Positions 42,730 through 51,756 of a stretch of 64,000 bases of DNA are shown here, one piece after another. The stretch's first letter is position 1. Each line of letters opens with the position of its first letter. The DNA lies in assembly GCF_000731675.1 (NCBI RefSeq), contig NZ_JMIT01000001.1, positions 929,526 to 993,525 on the forward strand. Direction: 5' to 3'. This DNA is from Pseudomonas capeferrum (GTDB lineage: Bacteria > Pseudomonadota > Gammaproteobacteria > Pseudomonadales > Pseudomonadaceae). The notes below the pieces were generated by a model. It was not told the origin of the DNA. It saw only the letters and a list, made by a program, of their open reading frames with translations, and did not search any database. The translations under genes were made by a program, and so were the position numbers.

Positions 42730-43917
42730 TCAATGCCCCCCCTTCATGCGACGGGCCACCAGGTAAATCCCCAAACCGACCAATGCCGTAGCCGCACCGA
42801 TGTAACCCGTACTGGTCCAGCCCAGCCCCGCGGTGATGGCCATGCCACCCAACCACGGCCCAAGCGCGTTGGCCAGGTTGAACGCCGCATGGTTCGAAGC
42901 CGCCGCCAGGCTTGGCGCTTCATGGGCAATATCCATCAGGCGAATCTGCAACGGCGCGGCCAGGGCAATCATGGTGCCGACCAGGCCGACGCCCAGCAGC
43001 AGCGTCCAAAGCGATTGTGCCGCGAAGGTGAAAAACAGCAGCACAGCAATCGACCAGACCAACACCAGGCCCACGGCGCGGAACTGCAGGCGATCGAACA
43101 GTTTGCCACCGGCGATGTTGCCAATGATGCCACCCGCGCCAAAGGCGGCCAGGCCAAAGGGGATCCACTGCGGCGACACCTGGGTCACGTGCAGCATGGT
43201 CGGTGCCAGGTAGCTGAACACACAGAACATGCCGGCAAAGCCGATCGAGGCAATGGCCAGTGCCATCCACACCTGGGGCAGGGCGAACGCCTGCAGTTCC
43301 TTGCGCGGGTCGCTGCGCACCTCATCGTGCGGTTGCGGCACGAAGCGCCAGACCAGCGCGATGGTGCACAAGGCAATCAGCCCGACCAACACAAACGCAG
43401 AGCGCCAGCCAAAGTACTGCCCCAGGAAGGTCGCAACCGGGTTGCCCAGCAGCATGGCCAACGTCAGGCCCATCATCACCCGCGCCACGGCGCCCGCCCG
43501 CTGGTTGTTCGCCACCATGCTCGATGCCACCACCGCCGCAATGCCGAAGTACGCGCCATGGGGCAGGCCGCTGATGAAGCGAAAGGCCACCAGGCCGCCG
43601 AAGGAGGGGGCAAATGCCGTGGCCAGGTTGCCCAAGGCATACAGCGCCATCAACAGCAGCAGCATGTGCTTGCGCAGCAGCTTGGCGCCGAGGATCGCCA
43701 GCGTCGGGGCACCGACCATCACGCCCAGCGCATAGGCACTGATGGCATGGCCCACCTCAGGCTCGCTCAGTTGCAGGTTGCTGGCGATGTCCGGCATCAA
43801 CCCCATGATGGCGAATTCGCCGGTGCCGATGGCAAAGCTGCCCAGCGCCATGGCGGCTTCCATCTTGGCGACAGTGCGTTTCGGGAGGGCTAGCGGTGGT
43901 GGTTCTTGGACAGACAT
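42730..43917 (-). CDS. DHA1-family MFS efflux transporter (AraJ-like)
   Basis: A 395-residue, 12-helix carrier. EFAIMGLMPDIASNL in helix 1, a motif-A-like loop (LGAKLLRKHMLLLLMALYALG) and GLPHGAYFGIAAVVASSM in helix 4 are features of AraJ/YdhP-type sugar or drug exporters. The start at 43917 gives MSVQEPPPLALPKRTVAKMEA. No regulator is adjacent; the upstream side faces the 75-bp inverted repeat region. Substrate unknown. Confidence 0.88.
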   Translation of the reverse strand: MSVQEPPPLALPKRTVAKMEAAMALGSFAIGTGEFAIMGLMPDIASNLQLSEPEVGHAISAYALGVMVGAPTLAILGAKLLRKHMLLLLMALYALGNLATAFAPSFGGLVAFRFISGLPHGAYFGIAAVVASSMVANNQRAGAVARVMMGLTLAMLLGNPVATFLGQYFGWRSAFVLVGLIALCTIALVWRFVPQPHDEVRSDPRKELQAFALPQVWMALAIASIGFAGMFCVFSYLAPTMLHVTQVSPQWIPFGLAAFGAGGIIGNIAGGKLFDRLQFRAVGLVLVWSIAVLLFFTFAAQSLWTLLLGVGLVGTMIALAAPLQIRLMDIAHEAPSLAAASNHAAFNLANALGPWLGGMAITAGLGWTSTGYIGAATALVGLGIYLVARRMKGGH

Positions 43918-44028
43918 TTGAATCCTTATTGAAACATGCTGAAACGTTCAAGGCGGAATCATAGTCAATCCGGGAGAGGCACGTCGAGGCTGCAGGGGGC
44001 TTGCGATGTGCTTGTCGCAAGTTCTTTG

Positions 44029-44270
44029 GCGCCTATGAGATCGAGCGCCGCCCGCGCGGCGCTTCGCGGCGCAAGGCCGCTCCCACATCTGTTTCGGGCC
44101 AGTGAGGCCTGTGATATTTGCGCGCGACCGCCTTGTTTGTACGACGCTATATAGGGGCGGGCGCCAAAGGGCCGCGCGGCAATGCTTCAGGAATAACTGG
44201 CCCGAAACAGATGTGGGAGCGGCCTTGCGCCGCGAAGCGCCGCGCGGGCGGCGCTCGATCTCATAGGCGC
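44029..44270. repeat. 75-bp perfect inverted repeat with 92-bp spacer
   Basis: Positions 44029-44103 are exactly reverse-complementary to 44196-44270. The arms carry a GGGAGCGGCCTTGCGCCGCG REP-like core and share 24 nt with the hairpin at 16341-16364. The spacer (44104-44195) encodes nothing obvious. The pair fills most of the 380-bp gap between two leftward genes and could fold into a long cruciform or protect mRNA; no transposase is near. Confidence 0.85.
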
Positions 44271-44297
44271 TGAACCTCCCAAGCCCTACACCAAGGC

Positions 44298-45293
44298 CTA
44301 CTTGAACCCCGTAACCGCATGCGGCACATAAGGCGCTTCCAGCCGCATGACCTCTTCATCACTCAACTCAAGCCCCAATGCCGCAATGGCATCGTCAAGG
44401 TGCGCAGGCTTCGATGCACCAATAATCGGTGCAGACACGCCGCGGTGCCCCAGCACCCAGGCCAACGCCACCTGCGCCATGGGTACGCCACGTTCAGCGG
44501 CAATCTGCTCGACCACATCAATCACCCGGCCATCCTCGGCTTCGGTCCGCTCATAGAACGACTTGCCGGAAATATCGCTCAGCGTGCGCGCCGTTTCCTG
44601 CCCCTTGGGCCGGGTCAGCCGCCCGCGTGCCAGCGGGCTCCAGGGCATCAGCCCAACGCCTTGGTCCTGGCACAAGGGGATCATTTCCCGCTCTTCTTCC
44701 CGATACACCAGGTTGAGGTAGTTCTGCATCGAGACGAACCGGCTCCAGCCATTGGCCGCGGCAACGTGCTGGGCTTTGGCGAACTGCCAGGCATACATCG
44801 ACGAGGCACCGATGTAGCGGGCCTTGCCGGCCTTGACCACATCGTGCAGCGCTTCCATGGTTTCTTCGATGGGGGTGTGATAGTCCCAGCGATGCACCTG
44901 ATACAGGTCGACGTAATCCACCCCCAGGCGGCTCAGGCTCGCGTCGATACTGCTGAAGATGGCTTTGCGCGAAAGGCCCTGCTCATTGGGCTTGCTGGCG
45001 CCTTCCCACATGTTCGCGGGGTAGAAGACCTTGGTCGCGATCACCGTGTCTTCACGGCGCGTAAACGCCTTGAGCAGTTGGCCCAGGATGACCTCCGAGG
45101 TGCCGGCCGAATAGCTGTTGGCCGTGTCGAAGAAGTTGATGCCCTGTTCCACCGCGTGGCGGATGATCGGGCGGCTCTGGTCTACATCCAGGGTCCAGGG
45201 ATGGGTACCGGCATCGGGGTCACCGAATGTCATGCACCCCAGGCACAGCCGGGAGACATCCAGGCCGGTGTTTCCGAGTTTGACGTACTGCAT
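44298..45293 (-). CDS. aldo/keto reductase
   Basis: A 331-residue NADPH-dependent reductase of the YajO/Tas-like group. The tetrad is Asp/Tyr in FFDTANSYSAG, Lys in VIATKVFYP and His in YQVHRWDY. The start at 45293 (MQYVKLGNTGLDVSRLCLG) is the family N-terminus; an extension to 45404 is not conserved in character. The LysR gene ending 115 bp upstream is on the same strand. Substrate unknown; a different subgroup from the gene at 5644. Confidence 0.9.
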   Translation of the reverse strand: MQYVKLGNTGLDVSRLCLGCMTFGDPDAGTHPWTLDVDQSRPIIRHAVEQGINFFDTANSYSAGTSEVILGQLLKAFTRREDTVIATKVFYPANMWEGASKPNEQGLSRKAIFSSIDASLSRLGVDYVDLYQVHRWDYHTPIEETMEALHDVVKAGKARYIGASSMYAWQFAKAQHVAAANGWSRFVSMQNYLNLVYREEEREMIPLCQDQGVGLMPWSPLARGRLTRPKGQETARTLSDISGKSFYERTEAEDGRVIDVVEQIAAERGVPMAQVALAWVLGHRGVSAPIIGASKPAHLDDAIAALGLELSDEEVMRLEAPYVPHAVTGFK

Positions 45294-45408
45294 CTGCGTG
45301 CCCTCTCTGGCGGCATTGCCCGGCGCAGTTGCCGAGCGATGGCACAAGGTTAACGGCGATGCGGCACTGCGCAAATTCCCGGAATGTGCAGGCGATGTTT
45401 GCAAAAAT

Positions 45409-46257
45409 TCACAAGCGAAGCAGGGGCTTCACCTGTTCGATCAAAAAGTCGGTCACGGCTTTGATGCGGGGTGTGTTGCGCACGTCCTCGTGAACGGCCA
45501 GCCAGATTTCGATGCTCATCGAACTGTTTTCGTTGACTGGCTTGAGCCCGTATTCCTCAGCCATGAAGGCGGGCAGGCAGGCAATGCCCACGCCCCCGGC
45601 TGCTGCCTGGGCCTGGATGCGCAAGTCGTTGCTTTGCAGGGCGAAAGGGCGGCCTGTGGCGTGCTTGAGCAGCCACAGTTGCTGTGGGGATTTGGCCTGG
45701 GAGTCGTCGTAGCCGATATACACCTGCGGTTCGCGTTGGCGCAGGTAGGCCGCCGAGGCGTACAGCGTGTATTCCAGATGGCCGAGCAAGCTGGCCACCA
45801 AGGTGGGTTCGGTGGGCCTGGCCAAGGCGATGGCCACGTCTGCTTCGCGACGCGCCAACGAGGCGCGTGACTTGCTGCCGACCAGTTTTAACTGCAAATG
45901 GGGGTAGCGTTGATACAGTGCCCCCAGCCTGCGCGCCACCATGCTGCCCAGCAGCGCAGGGGGGGCAGCAATCACCACTTCGCCTTCAACGGTGTGCTGG
46001 TCGGCACTGGCAAAGTGCTCCAGTGCAAACGAAGAGGCCAGCATCTGCTCGGCGAACTCGCCGACCCGCAAGCCTTGTTCGGTGAGGGCGTAGGCCCGCG
46101 GCCGACGGTCCACCAGTTTGAGCTGCAAGGACGCTTCGAGCGAGCTGATGCGCCGGGCCACGGTGGCGTGGTCAACGCCCAGGCGCTTGGCGGCGGCCGA
46201 GAGCGAGCCGGCGCTGATGAAAGCAGAAAAGTGACGCAGGTCTTCCCAATCGAACAT
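45409..46257 (-). CDS. LysR-family transcriptional regulator
   Basis: A 282-residue LTTR. The winged helix (WEDLRHFSAFISAGSLSAAAKRLGV, DHATVARRISSLEASLQL) occupies residues 3-60 and the effector domain the rest. It lies upstream of, and on the same strand as, the aldo/keto reductase gene, and downstream of an MFS efflux gene, so either could be a target. No obvious operator was seen. Confidence 0.87.
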   Translation of the reverse strand: MFDWEDLRHFSAFISAGSLSAAAKRLGVDHATVARRISSLEASLQLKLVDRRPRAYALTEQGLRVGEFAEQMLASSFALEHFASADQHTVEGEVVIAAPPALLGSMVARRLGALYQRYPHLQLKLVGSKSRASLARREADVAIALARPTEPTLVASLLGHLEYTLYASAAYLRQREPQVYIGYDDSQAKSPQQLWLLKHATGRPFALQSNDLRIQAQAAAGGVGIACLPAFMAEEYGLKPVNENSSMSIEIWLAVHEDVRNTPRIKAVTDFLIEQVKPLLRL

Positions 46258-46308
46258 GACAGGCCTCGGCTGTGAGGCCTGATGATACGCGGATTCAGGC
46301 AGTGCCCG

Positions 46309-47523
46309 TCAGCCGGGTTGTACCGCCATATGCTCAGCCCGTGCCTGCAGGCGCGCCACGCCGGGCACGCACAGCATGGCCAGCAGGGCTACGCCCGCCG
46401 CCACATAACCGAGCGACGATACACCGAACGCCGGGATGACCAACCCGCCCAGCAGCGCGCCCAGGCCGATCCCGGCATTGGCGGCAGATACGTTGGTAGT
46501 GCCGGCCAACGCCTGGGAATGCGACACCGCGTTCATCACCCGCACCTGGCAGATGGGGTACAGCGCCGTGTTGGCGATGCCCCACAGTGCCAGCGCCGCC
46601 CAGAGCGTAACCGGTGCAGAAGCCAGCGGGCTGAATGCCGCCATGCCCACCCCTAGCAAAGCCAGGAACAGCGCAGTGGCCTTGATCGGCGATTGCCTGA
46701 CCGCGCGGCCACCCAGCCAGTTGCCCAGCAAACCGATGGCACCGAAGCCCATCAGCCACCAGCCGACATCTGCTGTTGCCACACCTGCGGTGCGCTCAAG
46801 CATGTCCGCGAGGTAGGTGTAGGCAATGAACATGGCGGTGAACACCAGGACCGAGAGGGCCACGTTGGCCAGGAAGATCGGTTCACGGAAAATTCGCGCC
46901 TGCTGGCTGAAGTCGACTTTAGGCTGGCGGGCAACCGCTGGCATCCAGGCCAGCACGGCAAAGGCCATCAGCGCTGAGGCGGCGGCCAATACCCAGAAGG
47001 CGCCGCGCCAGCCGATGGCATTGGCCGCCAAGGTACCCAGCGGGATACCGAGCAGCAGGGCCGCTGAAATGCCCAGGTACACCTGCGCGACGGCCTGCCC
47101 CTGGCGATCTGCGCTGACCATCCTGGCCGCCGTCTCGCTGGCCGTCCCCCAGAAAACCGGCAGTGCCAGGGCGGGCAAGAATCGCGCTACTGCTAGCACC
47201 CAGATGTTCGGCGCAATGGCAGCAAGCGCATTGGCCGCAGCGAACAAGGCCAGGATGGCTGCGAACAGCTTGCGCCTGTCCAGGTGGGCAAGTGCTGCTG
47301 TCAGCGGCGGGCCGGCGAGCATGACGGTGAAGGCGAACAGCGTGATCAGCTGCCCGGCACTGGAAATCGACACATCAAGGTCTCTTGCCAGCCCCGGCAG
47401 CAGGCCAACCATCAAAAACTCGGTGGTTACGATCAGAAAGGCCGAGGTGGCGAGGATCAACGTCCCCAAGGTGGCGCGTCGATTGGTCGCCAAGCCCAGG
47501 GGAGGACGTTCAACAGCAGTCAT
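46309..47523 (-). CDS. DHA1-family MFS transporter (arabinose-efflux/NepI-like)
   Basis: A 404-residue 12-helix exporter. TTEFLMVGLLPGLARDLDVS in helix 1, LAHLDRRKLFAAILALFA after helix 2 and ARFLPALALPVFWGTASE in helix 4 belong to the sugar-efflux and drug-efflux DHA1 group. I chose the start at 47523 (MTAVERPPLG) because AGGAA lies 10 nt upstream; an earlier Met at 47556 lacks a site. It is flanked by two LysR genes on the same strand; the one at 47619-48554 lies immediately upstream. Confidence 0.87.
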   Translation of the reverse strand: MTAVERPPLGLATNRRATLGTLILATSAFLIVTTEFLMVGLLPGLARDLDVSISSAGQLITLFAFTVMLAGPPLTAALAHLDRRKLFAAILALFAAANALAAIAPNIWVLAVARFLPALALPVFWGTASETAARMVSADRQGQAVAQVYLGISAALLLGIPLGTLAANAIGWRGAFWVLAAASALMAFAVLAWMPAVARQPKVDFSQQARIFREPIFLANVALSVLVFTAMFIAYTYLADMLERTAGVATADVGWWLMGFGAIGLLGNWLGGRAVRQSPIKATALFLALLGVGMAAFSPLASAPVTLWAALALWGIANTALYPICQVRVMNAVSHSQALAGTTNVSAANAGIGLGALLGGLVIPAFGVSSLGYVAAGVALLAMLCVPGVARLQARAEHMAVQPG

Positions 47524-47618
47524 GCAGGCAGTTCCTGAAATCAAAGGTGCTGCCATTGTATTGATTCAAAAAAAGCTTATCGCTGGCAAAAATTCACTGG
47601 CTTGGCGAATATTATTCA

Positions 47619-48554
47619 CTAATCACCGGGCTGCAGAACGTGGCCGTCCATGCGCAGTGATTGCAGCAATACGTCCAGTAACGCCCTGACGCGTGGCAGG
47701 GCCTCGCGCTTCCTGAGCCATACCACGTTCATCGGCAAGCCCTCTGTTGCCAGGTGCGGCAACACCTCAACCAACTCGCCACAGGCCAGTTGCTGGTTGA
47801 CCAGCCAGGTAGGCACCTGGGTGATGCCCAAGCCTTGCAGCACGGCTTGTACCACACCTTCGCCATCGCCAATGGCAAGCCGCGCCGGCATGAAGCGCCG
47901 TTCCATTTCGCCAGGCTGGGTACCGGTCATGTGCCAAGGGCTGCCCAAACCGTCGGCTTGCCCGTAAACCACACAGTCATGGGCGTGCAGGTCACGCTCA
48001 TCGACGGGCGTGCCACGCGCTTGCAAGTAGGCCGGTGACGCGCAAAAGATGACCCGCTGAGCGCCGATGAACTGGTGGCCCAGCTCGTCCGGCCAAACGT
48101 CCGGGCCGCCGATACGTACCACGATATCGATGCCCTGTTCGGTCGGGTTGACGAAGCTGTCGGTAAAGGACACGTGTGGCTGCAGCTGATGATGGCGTTT
48201 GACGTAGTCGAGGATGACCGGCAATACGTGCAGCCGCCCGTAGGCCGCAGGCAGGTCGATACGCACTCTGCCTCGCGGCTCGAAGTAGTCCTCGTGCAGC
48301 GACAGCTCCGATTCTTCGAGGTCGGCCAGCACCCGTGAGCAGGTCTTGTAGAAGGTCTGCCCCGCGTCAGTCAGGGCAAGCCGGCGGGTGGTGCGTTCGA
48401 ACAGGCGCAGCCCCAGGCGCGCTTCCAGCCGCGCGATACCTTTACTGACCGCCGAACTTGTCAGGTTCAGGCGCTGCGCTGCCGCCGCAAAACTGCCGAG
48501 GTCTGCAACGCAGACAAATACATCGATGCCTTTCAGGCGCTCTGATGAGTGCAC
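47619..48554 (-). CDS. LysR-family transcriptional regulator
   Basis: A 311-residue LTTR of the subgroup with a short N-terminal LKGIDVFVCVADLGSFAAAAQRLNL helix-turn-helix and a C-terminal receptor domain containing GIDIVVRIGG, typical of regulators beside oxidoreductase or efflux genes. It lies 95 bp before the MFS gene on the same strand and 101 bp from the divergent PepSY gene. Confidence 0.88.
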   Translation of the reverse strand: MHSSERLKGIDVFVCVADLGSFAAAAQRLNLTSSAVSKGIARLEARLGLRLFERTTRRLALTDAGQTFYKTCSRVLADLEESELSLHEDYFEPRGRVRIDLPAAYGRLHVLPVILDYVKRHHQLQPHVSFTDSFVNPTEQGIDIVVRIGGPDVWPDELGHQFIGAQRVIFCASPAYLQARGTPVDERDLHAHDCVVYGQADGLGSPWHMTGTQPGEMERRFMPARLAIGDGEGVVQAVLQGLGITQVPTWLVNQQLACGELVEVLPHLATEGLPMNVVWLRKREALPRVRALLDVLLQSLRMDGHVLQPGD

Positions 48555-48655
48555 ATCAACCCTTATGTCATGAATAGCCGTCTTGCCACTTTAATTGAAC
48601 CGAAGCGACAGTGCTTGGGTCGCAGTGTTTAACTCTGGCAAAAAGGATGTTGACG

Positions 48656-48928
48656 ATGAAAGCGATGACACGACTGTTCACGGGTTTGGCCCTGGTGGGT
48701 GCACTGGGGGTTAGTGCTGCCTGGGCGGATCAGCCAGGCGCCGACTGGAAGGTGAACAAAGACCAGGCCGAAGCCGCGCTGAAGAGCGCCGGCTACACCC
48801 AGATCACCAAGATCGAGGCCGATGATGGCCATTGGGAGGGCGAGGGTATCAAGGCAGATGGCAAGCAGTACGAATTCCACGTTGATCCGCACACTGGCGC
48901 CATTACCAAGGATGAGTTGGACAAGTGA
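48656..48928 (+). CDS. secreted PepSY-domain protein
   Basis: A 90-residue exported protein. The signal peptide (MKAMTRLFTGLALVGALGVSAAWA) is followed by a single PepSY domain: DQAEAALKSAGYTQITKIEADDGHW with the final HVDPHTGAITKDE. Such small periplasmic proteins may inhibit peptidases or sense envelope state. I chose ATG 48656 because AAAAGGA (48641-48647) is 8 nt upstream; ATG 48647 would overlap that site. A strong terminator follows. Confidence 0.88.
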   Translation: MKAMTRLFTGLALVGALGVSAAWADQPGADWKVNKDQAEAALKSAGYTQITKIEADDGHWEGEGIKADGKQYEFHVDPHTGAITKDELDK

Positions 48929-48948
48929 CCGGGTGCTGAACGAATACG

Positions 48949-48972
48949 ACCCGCGCCTGTGCGCGGGTTTTT
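48949..48972 (+). terminator. rho-independent terminator after PepSY gene
   Basis: ACCCGCGC-CTGT-GCGCGGGT forms an 8-bp GC-rich stem followed by TTTT. It ends the PepSY transcript and faces the convergent phytochrome gene. Confidence 0.85.
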
Positions 48973-48989
48973 AATGCCAGCCCGGCTGG

Positions 48990-51554
48990 CTATTGTGCTT
49001 GGTCCGTAGCTTTCCGAATGTCGATCAGGCTTTCCAGGTTCGACAATATCGAAAAGGCGTCATAGGGCTTGCGCACCACGGGAACGTGCTTCAAGTGCGC
49101 GGGAATGCTGACACTGTCGCCGTAACCCGTGGCAAACAGGAATGGGATGTGCTGGCGCGAGAGCGCTTCGGCAACGGCAATGGAGGTTCCCGTCCCCAGG
49201 TTGATGTCCAGCACGGCGACATCAGGCCTGTGGCTGGCCAGCAGTTTCATTGCCTCGGCTTCCGAGCTTGCGGTGATCACATCCTCGACCAGCGCATCGG
49301 CCAGAATCTGTTCAAGGCCCACGGCAATCACCAGTTGGTCTTCAAGAATCAGCACGCATGCATTGACCAGGGCCGTGCAGCTTACCGGTGGCGCAGCCGG
49401 CGCGACCTGCGGCGCTGGGGTGTCGGCTGTTTCAAGCTGAGTCAGGTGTTTGCCAGGAATTTTGAAATACCCATGCAGGCCTTCTGGTCTGAACTCGAGC
49501 GTGCTGCTGCCGCCCAGGTCGAAGGGGATGCTGCGTTCAATCAGTACCGAGCCAAAACCGCTTCGGCTCGGCGGGCGCACCGTCGGCCCACCGCTTTCGC
49601 ACCAGGCGATGTCGCAAGCCCCACCCGAATCAATCGTCCAGCTGACCGCCAGCTTGCCGCCTGCCCGAGACAACGCGCCATACTTCGCGGCGTTGGTCGC
49701 CAGCTCGTGAAGCACCAGCGCCATTACCGAGTAGGCGCGGGCATCGAGCAGCAGGTTCGGGCCGTTCAGGGTGATGGCATCGGCTGCAGTGCGGTACGGC
49801 GATAGTTCCGCTTCCAGCAGCGTTGCGAAACGGCCGCCGCCATCCCCCCGCACCACCTGATCGTGCGCCAGCGACAACGCCTGGATGCGGCCCTTCAGCG
49901 TGGCCACGTAGCTGTTGAGGGTCTGGTTTTCAGTGGTGGGGTGGGCCACCAGTGCACCGATCAGTGAAAGAATGTTCTTCACCCGGTGGTTGAGCTCTTC
50001 GTTGAGCATCCGCTGGCGCACTTCGGCCTTGGAGCGCTCATCGGCCATCAGCTCACTGTTGTGCAGGGCAACCTCGACGATCGCGGCGCGGATGGCCTCG
50101 CCGAACTGGCGGTCCTGTTCGGACCAGGGCTGCGAGTGCTGATGTACGGTCTGCTTCCACACAGCAAAGCTTTTGCGTGGGGTCAGGCGCTCACCGAGCG
50201 GGCCGCTTTCGTAGGTCTTGTTGGGGTCACCGGCCCAATCCAGGGTTTCGATCACCTCCTTGCGAAACAGCATGAGGTAGTCCCTCGGTTGCTGCGACAT
50301 CGGAATCACCAGTACGCCCGAAACGTCGACGGCATAATCCTGGGCGGCAGGGTGCGCCATCGACAGGCAGTTCGACGCCCATGTACGCCCCTCGGCGACC
50401 CCCTCGGCAAAGCGCAGCAGGTTCGGTACCGCCGCCTTGGGCGGTGTCAGCGCGTCGGCCGACCAGCGCCCTTGCAGCGACATGGCGATGCCGTCGCAAG
50501 GGATGAGTGCCTGGAAGTCTGTCATGCGGGCACGCAGCAGTTCTTCGATATCCGCGGTGCGGTGGGCATCGCGCAGCAGGTTGTCCAACACCTGGCGGGC
50601 GTAAGCAGCGGCTTCCACGGTTTGCTTGGCCCGCAGAGTCTGGACATGCAGCGAGAAGAACTCGCCGAACATCTCCGCCGCGACCCGCTGACCCATGGTC
50701 AGCGTGCGGGGTGCGTAATGGTGGCAGGCAATCAGCCCCCAGAGCGCGCCGTCGACGATGATCGAAATGGACATGGACGCGCCCACGCCCATGTTGCTCA
50801 GGTACTCGCAGTGAATGGGCGAAACGCTGCGCAGGTGCGCGTAGGACAGGTCCAGTGGCTCGCCGGAAAGGTCCAGTACCGGCTCGATCGGCACGGTTCT
50901 GAACTGGGCATCGGCAATGATTCGCACCGGGTTGCGCAGGTACAGGGCGCGTGCCTGCTGAGGAATGTCCGAGGCGGGGAAGTACTGCCCCAGAAAGCTT
51001 TCGAGGCCGCTGCGCTTGGCCTCGGCAATGACCTTGCCGGCGCCGTCGACGCCAAGTTGGTAGATCATCACCCGGTCATAACCCAGTAGTGCGCGAACAC
51101 GCCGGGCAGTATCGGGGAACAGCTTGTCGGAGCGGTCGATCTCGCGCAACTGGGCGATGACGGTGCGCACCAGTTCGATTGGTTCGGCAATGCCCGCACC
51201 GGAGGGCTCGAACTCCAGGATGGCAGTGCCTTTGAAAATATGCGCGGCCACATCGAACACCTGCCCGGACGGCAGACTCACGGCAAAGCTCAGCGCCGGT
51301 CGGGACGCCTCTCTGACGCGTGCCAGCGCGTTGCGCAGCGTATGGGCAGCCTCGCTGCCGATGATGGTTTCGAGCCGTTGCCCGTTGATTTCACCCGCCA
51401 CGCCCAGCATGCCGGCGGTATTGGCGGAGTGCCGCAGCACAACGCTTGCCGACGCGTTGCAGGCCAACAGGCAACCGTGCGGCTGGATGCTGCCGGGGAT
51501 CTGGATAGGTTCGCGATCGCAGTTGGTCAAGTTGACGGGAGGTTGCAAAGTCAT
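48990..51554 (-). CDS. bphP: bacteriophytochrome histidine kinase with C-terminal receiver
   Basis: An 854-residue red/far-red light sensor. Cys-12 (NLTNCDREPIQIPGSIQPHG) is the biliverdin-binding residue, followed by PAS, GAF (PASDIPQQAR; SPIHCEYLSNMGVGASMSIS) and PHY regions to about 500. The kinase is of the HWE/HisKA_2 type, with phospho-accepting His in NEELNHRVKN (about 565) and HELATNAAKYGAL in the ATPase part. A receiver domain ends the protein (LILEDQ, VLDINLG with phospho-Asp, KPYD). The start at 51554 matches the family; a longer frame to 51668 is rejected. No haem oxygenase gene (bphO) is adjacent, so biliverdin must come from elsewhere. Confidence 0.92.
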   Translation of the reverse strand: MTLQPPVNLTNCDREPIQIPGSIQPHGCLLACNASASVVLRHSANTAGMLGVAGEINGQRLETIIGSEAAHTLRNALARVREASRPALSFAVSLPSGQVFDVAAHIFKGTAILEFEPSGAGIAEPIELVRTVIAQLREIDRSDKLFPDTARRVRALLGYDRVMIYQLGVDGAGKVIAEAKRSGLESFLGQYFPASDIPQQARALYLRNPVRIIADAQFRTVPIEPVLDLSGEPLDLSYAHLRSVSPIHCEYLSNMGVGASMSISIIVDGALWGLIACHHYAPRTLTMGQRVAAEMFGEFFSLHVQTLRAKQTVEAAAYARQVLDNLLRDAHRTADIEELLRARMTDFQALIPCDGIAMSLQGRWSADALTPPKAAVPNLLRFAEGVAEGRTWASNCLSMAHPAAQDYAVDVSGVLVIPMSQQPRDYLMLFRKEVIETLDWAGDPNKTYESGPLGERLTPRKSFAVWKQTVHQHSQPWSEQDRQFGEAIRAAIVEVALHNSELMADERSKAEVRQRMLNEELNHRVKNILSLIGALVAHPTTENQTLNSYVATLKGRIQALSLAHDQVVRGDGGGRFATLLEAELSPYRTAADAITLNGPNLLLDARAYSVMALVLHELATNAAKYGALSRAGGKLAVSWTIDSGGACDIAWCESGGPTVRPPSRSGFGSVLIERSIPFDLGGSSTLEFRPEGLHGYFKIPGKHLTQLETADTPAPQVAPAAPPVSCTALVNACVLILEDQLVIAVGLEQILADALVEDVITASSEAEAMKLLASHRPDVAVLDINLGTGTSIAVAEALSRQHIPFLFATGYGDSVSIPAHLKHVPVVRKPYDAFSILSNLESLIDIRKATDQAQ

Positions 51555-51725
51555 GGGCTGCCCCTGCCGGTTTACCAGAGGCCGGCTGCCTGCATGACCG
51601 CCGAACATTTTCAGGCAAACGAAGTGTTTACAGTCAAATTCAGCATGGGAGTCTAGCTTGCAGGGCACGCTTCGTCATCAAGGGCAACAGGTGGCAAGCA
51701 CAGGGGTTTAGCGTGCCGCCATGGG

Positions 51726-51751
51726 GCAGGAGCGGGTAAACCCGCTCCTGC
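51726..51751. terminator. hairpin after amino-acid permease gene
   Basis: GCAGGAGCGGG-TAAA-CCCGCTCCTGC is a perfect 11-bp stem, 6 bp past the permease stop on the leftward strand and upstream of the phytochrome gene. There is no clear T run, so it may act as a REP-like stabiliser as much as a terminator. Confidence 0.6.
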
Positions 51752-51756
51752 ACTGG

